Shown here: one piece after another, positions 1 through 5,286 of the stretch
Numbering within the stretch: position 1 is the first letter of the stretch
Layout: every line of letters begins with the position of its first letter
Origin: Bacteroidales bacterium
GTDB lineage: Bacteria; Bacteroidota; Bacteroidia; Bacteroidales; Muribaculaceae
Reading direction: 5' to 3'
Assembly: GCA_900752535.1 (NCBI GenBank)
Contig: CAADVV010000321.1
Location: 1-5,286 of the forward strand
Length of the DNA stretch: 5,286 nt
Notes under the pieces: model-generated
Told to the model about the DNA's origin: nothing
The model's database searches: none
What the model saw: the letters and a program-made list of their open reading frames with translations, nothing else
Position numbers and translations under genes: made by a program

Positions 1-1
1 C

Positions 2-454
2 GAAGACTTTTTAGGCTTCAAGCGCGGACACAACGCCGTCATCGTCGGCGTCGGCTCACTCGGAAAGGCGCTGATAGGCGACAGCGGTCTGGGCCGATAT
101 GGGCTCAATATCGTGGCCGGATTTGACACCTCGGCCGATGTTATCGGCACGTCGCTCGACAATGTCCCCGTCTATGACATTTCGGAGCTCAGCGAGCGCC
201 GACCCCTCTATCGCGCCGAGATAGGCATCATCGCCGTCCCCGCGCAGGCCGCTCAGGAGACTGCCGACGCACTGGTTGCGTCAGGTGTCAGGGCACTATG
301 GAACTTCACGCCCTATCGCGTCGTTCCGCCCGAAGGCATCGTCATCCAGAACACGTCGATATATGCACATCTGGCAGTCATGTATAACCGCATGAGCCTT
401 TTTGATGACGCAACACATCCCGCAGCGCCGGAGAAAGGAGACACACGCCGATGA
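2..454 (+). CDS. rex: Redox-sensing transcriptional repressor Rex, C-terminal part (5' end outside window)
   Basis: Rex is a cytosolic dimeric repressor that senses the NADH/NAD+ ratio and leaves its operators when NADH rises, releasing fermentation and respiration genes. The frame is open from base 2, so 150 residues are visible and the N-terminal winged-helix DNA-binding domain lies upstream of the window. What is seen is the Rossmann NAD(H)-binding domain: the glycine-rich loop GVGSLGKAL (bases 47-73), then IVAGFD with the acidic residue ending strand beta-2, PVYDISEL, IAVPAQAAQETADALV, and WNFTPYRVVPPEGIVIQN followed by the C-terminal helix with YAHLAVMYNRM, which in Rex is swapped between subunits. 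The stop overlaps the next start as ATGA, suggesting translational coupling to the FAH-like gene. A GTG at 113 is internal, because homology continues upstream of it. No Rex-type palindromic operator was seen in the window. Family identity is very secure; the target genes cannot be told from here. Confidence 0.95.
   Translation, partial: EDFLGFKRGHNAVIVGVGSLGKALIGDSGLGRYGLNIVAGFDTSADVIGTSLDNVPVYDISELSERRPLYRAEIGIIAVPAQAAQETADALVASGVRALWNFTPYRVVPPEGIVIQNTSIYAHLAVMYNRMSLFDDATHPAAPEKGDTRR
432..440 (+). promoter_or_regulatory. Strong Shine-Dalgarno-like site before the FAH-like gene
   Basis: AGAAAGGAG matches nine consecutive bases of the complement of the usual Bacteroidota 16S rRNA 3' tail and ends ten bases before the ATG at 451. 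It lies inside the last codons of rex (E-K-G-D). Bacteroidota genes mostly do without such sites, and neither porU nor folP here has one. It may help reinitiation after rex terminates at the ATGA overlap, but the coding constraint of the Rex tail could also produce it by chance. Confidence 0.5.
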
Positions 455-1017
455 AAGCCATCGTCATCAACCGTCACCCGGGAACGGCGGTGGATATGGA
501 GCCGTCAATTTCGATTATCCCGTCATCAGCGATGGTCAGTGACGGCAAACCGCTGTTCACGGCCGGCTTCTCGACGTCATGGACCGTCACACCGGCCCTG
601 GCCTTCAGGCTCTCGCGGCTCGGCAAATCAATCGGACGCCAATTCGCATCGCGCTACTACGACTCGGTCATGCCCGTCATGATGGTCAGAGCCGCGGCAC
701 TCTCGGAGCGCCCCGACCTTCAGGCCCTCGGATGCGCCATCGACGGCGCCCTCATTGTCGGCCGTCGTCAGCCGCTGTCTGACGACGGCTCATATCGTCT
801 CGTCACCTCGGGACACGAGCTCGCTGACATCACTCTTACACGCGAAGACCTCGACACCGACAACTCTATCGCCGTCCTGTCGACATATATGACGCTCCAG
901 ATGGGCGACCTGCTGATCGTTTGCACCACGCCGATAGAGATTCCGGTCAATCCGGGCGACAGGCTGACGGTATCGCTAAACGGCGTCGAAGAGGCCCTGA
1001 GCGTCCGCATCAAGTAG
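451..1017 (+). CDS. FAH-family-like protein, probable pseudoenzyme
   Basis: A 188-residue protein whose overall pattern matches the short (~200-residue) fumarylacetoacetate hydrolase family proteins of Bacteroidales, which are Mg2+-dependent hydrolases, isomerases or decarboxylases of 2-oxo acids. Retained scaffold: DGKPLF (residues 31-36), RLGKSIGRQFASRYYD (56-71), the IDGA...VG strand (97-104), and TLQMGDLL (148-155). Lost chemistry, judged against a family pattern recalled from memory: the YExE metal-binding pair falls on V46, T47 and A49 in an ungapped alignment; the GIDFTARD segment reads VMMVRAAA (76-83), putting M78 in place of the metal-ligand Asp; the Lys of CKGFD is not found (CAID, 95-98); and TGTP reads VCTT (157-160). 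The frame is intact with no stops, so this looks like a maintained protein without enzyme activity. It starts within the rex stop (ATGA) behind a strong Shine-Dalgarno-like site. No signal peptide or membrane segment, so cytosolic. The fold call is fairly firm; loss of catalysis is inference; its role is unknown. Confidence 0.75.
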   Translation: MKAIVINRHPGTAVDMEPSISIIPSSAMVSDGKPLFTAGFSTSWTVTPALAFRLSRLGKSIGRQFASRYYDSVMPVMMVRAAALSERPDLQALGCAIDGALIVGRRQPLSDDGSYRLVTSGHELADITLTREDLDTDNSIAVLSTYMTLQMGDLLIVCTTPIEIPVNPGDRLTVSLNGVEEALSVRIK

Positions 1018-1105
1018 CCTGCTCCCTCGCTCTCCGACAACACAATCCATCACCATAAATCATATTCTCCCTCCCACCTATACACAACGCAAATATCACA
1101 CATAA
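1018..1105 (+). other. G-depleted intergenic leader before porU
   Basis: Of 88 bases only four are G (1021, 1029, 1036, 1089), and 1037-1105 holds a single one. Such a C/A/T tract can form almost no secondary structure and has no Shine-Dalgarno sequence, fitting the unstructured leaders usual in Bacteroidota. No TTG or TTTG occurs anywhere in it, so neither the -33 (TTTG) nor the -7 (TAnnTTTG) element of the Bacteroidota primary sigma consensus can be present. No inverted repeat or T-tract suggesting an intrinsic terminator was seen, so read-through from rex and the FAH-like gene into porU is possible. Confidence 0.6.
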
Positions 1106-4100
1106 ATGACTCACAGAACAATAATAGCAACCATACTCTTCGCCGCCTCGGCAGCCATGACGGCGCCGGCGTCAGCGCTCCCCGCCTCTGCCTACGCCAA
1201 GACATCGCGTCTCGCCGACGGCCGCTGGGTTAAAGTGAAAGTGAGCCGCAGCGGTGTCCAGAAGATAACCTTCGACCAGCTACGCTCATATGGATTCACC
1301 AGCCCCGAGAACGTGAGAGTCTATGGCTACAGCGGAGTCTCGCTCGCCTCAGGCGTGTTTGACACTTCGGCACCCGACGATATGCCGCAGCAATACAGCG
1401 AGCAGATTGGCGACGCTCTCTACTTCTATGGCGAAGCCGACCACCGCGCGCGTCCCGAGGCACTCAACAAGGTCAAAGCCATCCGCGACTACTATTCGAC
1501 AGTCTCATTCTACTACCTGCGTGAAGCTGACGGCGACGAGCTCAAGCCCGTGACCGAACCTACAGCCTACAGGACCTCAAACCGCAGCCATTCTACCCAC
1601 GTCTCGCTTGACTATCAGGAGCGCGAGGAGATATGTCCGGGCGAGGGCGGCACACTCTATTATTCGGCTAAAATCAATGATGATCCCCAGCGCAACGGAA
1701 CCTATATCTTCAAGTCGCCCGACCTTGCCGGTCAGATGGCAATTATCTGGCAGGGTGTTGCCCGCACACTGAAATCCATCACCATACAACCGAAAATTCC
1801 TTCAGGGCTGTCGAAGACCGGAACTGAGAACTGCCAGCGAATTTCGCGTTATGACTCAAACTACGAGAACGAAATCATCATATCCGACCTGCCCGAACCT
1901 TCATATATCTATCTCAGAAGCGACGGTTCGTCAGACACCCACACCTTCACCTTTGACGCACCCGCCGACGCCCAGTGGGCCGCACTGAACTTCGTAGCTC
2001 TGTCCTATGAGCGCAGCAACCGCCTGGCCGATAACGGTGAACTCGACATGATGTACTATTCCATCTCACAGTCTGAGAATGTCACTCTCAGCGAAGCCTC
2101 AGCCACAACACGCGTGTGGGACATCACCGAGCCGCTTCACGTCCGTCCGCTCGAGACATTTGCCTCCAACGCCGACGACAACATCCTCGAGGTTTCGCCC
2201 GGCCGCAGCGGGCAGCTTGCCATGGTGGCTTTCAACCCCGATTCTGATGAGCTGGCTACCCCCGAATTTGCCGGTGAAGCTGCCAACACCAACCTTCACG
2301 CCGAAGAGGCCGACGCCGACATGGTGATTGTGACCAACTCCCTGCTGCTCAACGAAGCCGAGCGTCTGGCTGAACTCCACCGCATCAGACAGGGCATGAA
2401 CGTGAGAGTCTCCCTCGACACCGACATCTACAACGAGTTTTCGAGCGGCGCCAAATCAGCTTTGGGCGTGCGCCGTTACCTGAAGATGCTCAGCGACCGC
2501 AATCCCGGCAAGCTCAGATACCTGCTGCTTTTCGGCAAAGGTGTCTTCGACAACCGCCACATACTCTACGAGGACAAGAACTATCTGCCCACCTTCGAAC
2601 TGACCGATGACGCCAAACGTCATGTCATCGAAACTAAAATCTATTGCTCCGACAACTTCTTCGGCATGCTCGACGACAGCTTCACATTTGCCAATATCCT
2701 GACACAGAAAGTCAGTCTGGCCGTGGGCCGCATACCGGTCGAAAGCGCGTCGGAGGCAGCGTTGAACGTCGACAAAGTCGAGAGTTACTTCGACACTTAC
2801 AGCCGCAGCGACGACTTTATCCGTCTCCACTCCATGGCCGACCGCGGCGACAATAACCAGCATCAGGACATGGGTGAGACAACAGTCAGGACAGCCACAT
2901 CAAACTTTCCGCAACTCATGGCTGTCAGGGCCTTCAACGACCTCTATCCCGACAATAATATAGACGACATGACCCAACTGACGATGAACACCATCGCCGG
3001 AGGTGTCGGCCTCGTCACCTTCGCCGGTCATACCAGTGCGCAGGAGATAGGCACCAAAGAGCTCAACGTTCGTAACATCCAGGGCATGCACTTCGGTAAC
3101 CGTCCGCTGATGGTTCTGGCCACCTGCGGCGCCATCTTCATTGACCGTCTGCAGCAGAACGTGGGCGTCAAACTCGTGCAGCATTCCGACGGTCCTATCG
3201 GCATTGTCGGCGCAGGCCGCTCGGTATATCTGCGCCGCAACAGCCACGTGCTCTACGGCATGACCGAACAATACTATCGTCTCGGAGCCTCAGACTGTCT
3301 GGGCGACGCATGGACAAGAGCCTACAACGCCATCGTTGACAAAGGTAGCGACGACGCCACAATCAACACCTTGTGCTACAACTACATCGGCGACCCCGCC
3401 GTACCTTCGGGGCGCCCCGGGCTTAAAGCCACCGTCGAGGAGGTCAACGGTTCCAATGCAGAGAAAGTCGACGCAGCCCCCTACACTACACTGAAACTTT
3501 CGGGTCGCATAACCGACGCCGACGGCAAACTCGTCGACGACTACAACGGCGACATTACCGTCACGGTCCTCGAGCGGCCAGAAATGCTCAAGACACTGGC
3601 CAAGACCGAAAAAGATACTGTCCAGACCATCCGATATGAGCAGTCTGTACTCGCCAAAGGTGCAGGCCGGGCCGTCAAGGGCAACTGGGATGCCACAGTC
3701 TACCTGCCCGAGGCACGCGTAACCGGCACCGAAGCCAACCGCATAATCGTGGCCGCTCACCACAACTACTCCAACCGGCTGGCCGTCGGTGACTGGAAGG
3801 GTCTGAACGTGACTGCCGACATAAGTGCCAAACCCCAGAACGACACCACCGGCCCTGAAATCGCCGACTTCTACGTCGACAGCGAGGACTTTGCCAACGG
3901 CGACGGAGTGACACCCGACATATCCGTCACAATCAACGTCAACCCCGACCCCGCAGGCATACGTCTGGCAAGCGGTACCATCGGCCAGCAGCCGACTCTG
4001 ACTCTCGACGGCAGTATCAACTACCGCAACGTAAGCAACGCCATGCGCCTCAACAATGACGGCAGCGCCACCCTCTCCTATAAAATCACAGATCTTGCTA

Positions 4101-4468
4101 TCGGCAACCACACCCTGACATTCGAGATTTATGACAATCTCGGCAACAAGTCGGAGCGCACAATCTCGTTTGTGGTTGTCAACAACACCGTTACAGGCTC
4201 ACTCTCGGCTGACGACTATCTGATTACGGCCAACCATCCGGCCGCTACTTTCGATCTGTCGGTTTCGGGTTCGGGCCGAGCCGGGCGACTGTTAATTATC
4301 AACGGATCGGGCGAGACCGTCTATACCACTCAGGCCCCCGTCTTCCCGCTGACCTGGACTCCGGCAGCTGACCTGCCCGACGGCTCATATCGCGCCCGCG
4401 TCACACTCGTCAACGGCGCCAGCCGCGGTGTCACGCCCGACCTCAAACTGATGCTGAAACGCAAATGA
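1106..4468 (+). CDS. porU: Type IX secretion system sortase PorU (peptidase family C25, gingipain fold)
   Basis: PorU is a surface cysteine protease/transpeptidase that, in the PorU-PorV-PorQ-PorZ attachment complex, removes the C-terminal sorting domain of T9SS cargo and joins the cargo to anionic LPS (known from Porphyromonas gingivalis). The start is fixed: TAA in frame lies immediately before the ATG, and a Sec signal peptide follows (TIIATILFAASAAM core, likely cut after ASA at ~24). Residues ~32-75 show the PorU N-terminal pattern (GRWVKVKVSRSGVQKI...VRVYGYSG). The C25 domain runs about 405-765: LLLFGKGVFDNR, SDNFFGMLDD (D516), VGRIPV (540-545), catalytic His in FAGHTSAQ (H642), nucleophile Cys in LATCG (C674), and NYIGDPAVP near its end. 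The 32-residue His-Cys spacing is close to that in gingipains. From ~916 an Ig-like beta-sandwich begins with GPEIADFYVD, and ~1036-1120 resembles a type A sorting domain (NHP, LPDGSYRARVTL, end LMLKRK). At 1120 residues it is near the P. gingivalis length (about 1160). The stop overlaps folP as ATGA. The dyad's flanks are divergent (see findings). Confidence 0.9.
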   Translation: MTHRTIIATILFAASAAMTAPASALPASAYAKTSRLADGRWVKVKVSRSGVQKITFDQLRSYGFTSPENVRVYGYSGVSLASGVFDTSAPDDMPQQYSEQIGDALYFYGEADHRARPEALNKVKAIRDYYSTVSFYYLREADGDELKPVTEPTAYRTSNRSHSTHVSLDYQEREEICPGEGGTLYYSAKINDDPQRNGTYIFKSPDLAGQMAIIWQGVARTLKSITIQPKIPSGLSKTGTENCQRISRYDSNYENEIIISDLPEPSYIYLRSDGSSDTHTFTFDAPADAQWAALNFVALSYERSNRLADNGELDMMYYSISQSENVTLSEASATTRVWDITEPLHVRPLETFASNADDNILEVSPGRSGQLAMVAFNPDSDELATPEFAGEAANTNLHAEEADADMVIVTNSLLLNEAERLAELHRIRQGMNVRVSLDTDIYNEFSSGAKSALGVRRYLKMLSDRNPGKLRYLLLFGKGVFDNRHILYEDKNYLPTFELTDDAKRHVIETKIYCSDNFFGMLDDSFTFANILTQKVSLAVGRIPVESASEAALNVDKVESYFDTYSRSDDFIRLHSMADRGDNNQHQDMGETTVRTATSNFPQLMAVRAFNDLYPDNNIDDMTQLTMNTIAGGVGLVTFAGHTSAQEIGTKELNVRNIQGMHFGNRPLMVLATCGAIFIDRLQQNVGVKLVQHSDGPIGIVGAGRSVYLRRNSHVLYGMTEQYYRLGASDCLGDAWTRAYNAIVDKGSDDATINTLCYNYIGDPAVPSGRPGLKATVEEVNGSNAEKVDAAPYTTLKLSGRITDADGKLVDDYNGDITVTVLERPEMLKTLAKTEKDTVQTIRYEQSVLAKGAGRAVKGNWDATVYLPEARVTGTEANRIIVAAHHNYSNRLAVGDWKGLNVTADISAKPQNDTTGPEIADFYVDSEDFANGDGVTPDISVTINVNPDPAGIRLASGTIGQQPTLTLDGSINYRNVSNAMRLNNDGSATLSYKITDLAIGNHTLTFEIYDNLGNKSERTISFVVVNNTVTGSLSADDYLITANHPAATFDLSVSGSGRAGRLLIINGSGETVYTTQAPVFPLTWTPAADLPDGSYRARVTLVNGASRGVTPDLKLMLKRK

Positions 4469-5286
4469 CCGGTTTCAGACCATTCACACTCAATCTTCGC
4501 GGCCGACTGGTCAGTTTTGACCGTCCGGCCGTGATGGCTATCGTCAACGCCACTCCCGATTCTTTCTATGAAGGGTCGCGAACTCCCGGCGCAGAGGCTG
4601 TGGCCGCACGCGTGGAGCAGGTTGTCAACGAGGGTGCCGACATAATCGACCTGGGTGCCTATTCCTCACGCCCGGGCGCCGACGACGTCAGCACCGACGA
4701 GGAGCTAAAGCGCCTGACGGCGGCCATGAAGGCCCTGCGCGAGGTTGCTCCCGACATCCCGGTCTCCATCGACACATTCCGAGCCGAAGTTGCCCGTAGA
4801 TGCATAATGGAGCTTGGCGCCGACATCATCAACGACATCTCTGGCGGCACACTCGATACCGCGATGTTCGAGACCGTGGCCGGGCTGCGCGTCCCCTACA
4901 TACTGATGCACATGCGCGGCACGCCGTCAACCATGAGCACCCTGACCGACTATCCGCGTGGAGTGGTGACCGAGGTTATTGACAACCTGTCGCGCATTAT
5001 CGACCGACTGAGGCTCATGGGCGTCAGCGACATCATCGCAGACCCAGGTCTCGGCTTTGCCAAAACGGTCAGCCAAAATTACGAACTGCTCGCAGCGGTC
5101 CCTGCGATGACAGAGCTCCTCGAGACACCAGTGCTCATCGGGCTGTCGCGCAAATCGATGCTTTTCAAACCACTGGGCATCACCCCAGGCGAAGCGCTCG
5201 AGGCTACTGTCGCAGCCGGCACTCCAGCCCCGGGGGGGGGAGCGGGGGGGATTCACGCCCCTCACGGCCAAACGCGCGGGCGCGCA
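4465..5286 (+). CDS. folP: Dihydropteroate synthase FolP (3' end cut or corrupted)
   Basis: FolP joins 6-hydroxymethyl-7,8-dihydropterin diphosphate to p-aminobenzoate, giving 7,8-dihydropteroate in cytosolic folate synthesis; it is the sulfonamide target. The TIM-barrel motifs appear in order: NATPDSFYEGS (28-38, N28 Mg2+/diphosphate site), GAYSSRPGADDVSTDEEL (64-81, the mobile pABA/diphosphate loop; GAYSSRPGA is the usual Bacteroidales form of GGESTRPGA), VSIDTFR (100-106, pterin-binding D103), IINDISGG (121-128, N123), LMHMRGTP (147-154), DPGLGFAKTVSQNYELL (193-209, D193), and LIGLSRKSML (224-233, K230). All pterin-site residues that I can place are present. The ATG lies in the porU stop (ATGA) with no Shine-Dalgarno sequence, so translation is probably coupled to porU. 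274 codons are visible, near full length, but after T253 the expected C-terminus ending in an RVHD-type segment (Arg and His bind substrate) is replaced by a Gly/Pro/Arg-rich stretch, probably bad sequence, with no stop before the edge. Confidence 0.95.
   Translation, partial: MTGFRPFTLNLRGRLVSFDRPAVMAIVNATPDSFYEGSRTPGAEAVAARVEQVVNEGADIIDLGAYSSRPGADDVSTDEELKRLTAAMKALREVAPDIPVSIDTFRAEVARRCIMELGADIINDISGGTLDTAMFETVAGLRVPYILMHMRGTPSTMSTLTDYPRGVVTEVIDNLSRIIDRLRLMGVSDIIADPGLGFAKTVSQNYELLAAVPAMTELLETPVLIGLSRKSMLFKPLGITPGEALEATVAAGTPAPGGGAGGIHAPHGQTRGRA
5230..5286. other. Suspect low-quality sequence at window end
   Basis: A run of nine G (5232-5240) and one of seven G (5244-5250) are separated only by AGC, followed by a GC-rich tail. 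The folP reading through it gives PGGGAGGIHAPHGQTRGRA, where a conserved dihydropteroate synthase C-terminus should be. Faint traces of the expected region remain, such as GA at 5239-5244 and ATT, then CAC, in phase. This fits miscalled bases and indels near a contig or read end rather than real coding change. Confidence 0.65.

Noticed and set aside
113..454. A short 113-residue protein starting at GTG 113
   Set aside because: The same frame is open to base 2 and encodes the Rex GVGSLG nucleotide-binding loop upstream of the GTG, so this is an internal codon of a gene cut by the window edge.
920..950. TTTG at 920-923 as a -33 element for porU inside the FAH-like gene
   Set aside because: No TAnnTTTG follows at the expected spacing; a lone TTTG is expected by chance.
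1018..1105. Promoter or intrinsic terminator in the gap before porU
   Set aside because: No TTG/TTTG is present, so the Bacteroidota -33/-7 elements are absent, and no stem-loop with a T-tract is visible. A non-consensus promoter remains possible but is not supported.
2456..2863. 135-codon - strand open frame inside porU
   Set aside because: Antisense shadow with the same Val/Ala-rich composition; the + strand frame there encodes C25 motifs (FGKG, SDNFFG, VGRIPV).
3290..4111. Long 273-codon open frame on the - strand inside porU
   Set aside because: It lies wholly antisense to a strongly supported gene, its translation is Val/Gly/Asp-rich with no recognisable motif, and GC-rich coding sequence often leaves the opposite strand open.
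4927..5271. 114-codon - strand open frame over the folP 3' part
   Set aside because: The sense frame holds the conserved DPGLGFAKT and LIGLSRKS motifs; the antisense product is unrecognisable and runs through the suspect G-rich end.

Overview
The window reads as a slice of a Bacteroidales (phylum Bacteroidota) chromosome. The order rex, a fumarylacetoacetate-hydrolase-like (FAH-like) gene, porU and folP, the near absence of Shine-Dalgarno sites, and the type IX secretion (T9SS) sortase all point there. The GC-rich, C/G-ending codons would suit a Muribaculaceae-like gut lineage, but that family-level guess is weak. All four genes lie on the + strand and account for almost the whole window. No RNA genes, mobile elements, CRISPR arrays or sizeable repeats were seen.

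Layout: (1) 2-454, the C-terminal two thirds of the NADH-sensing repressor Rex, cut by the left edge. (2) 451-1017, a 188-residue FAH-fold protein sharing an ATGA overlap with rex. It keeps the scaffold motifs of the family but has lost the recognisable metal ligands, so it looks like a pseudoenzyme. (3) 1018-1105, an 88-base gap almost free of G, with no terminator hairpin and no Bacteroidota promoter consensus. (4) 1106-4468, a 1120-residue PorU-type C25 (gingipain-fold) sortase with a signal peptide, the His/Cys dyad and a T9SS-like C-terminal domain. (5) 4465 to the right edge, folP (dihydropteroate synthase), sharing an ATGA overlap with porU. Its last ~60 bases are G-homopolymer-rich and do not encode the expected C-terminus, which looks like poor sequence at a contig end.

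The genes do not form one pathway. Rex is a cytosolic redox regulator, PorU works at the outer surface removing the sorting domain of T9SS cargo, and FolP makes dihydropteroate for folate. The tight pairs rex/FAH-like and porU/folP suggest two translationally coupled pairs, possibly on one transcript because no promoter or terminator consensus separates them. The most interesting item is the intact but apparently catalytically dead FAH-like protein. The divergent surroundings of the PorU catalytic dyad come second.
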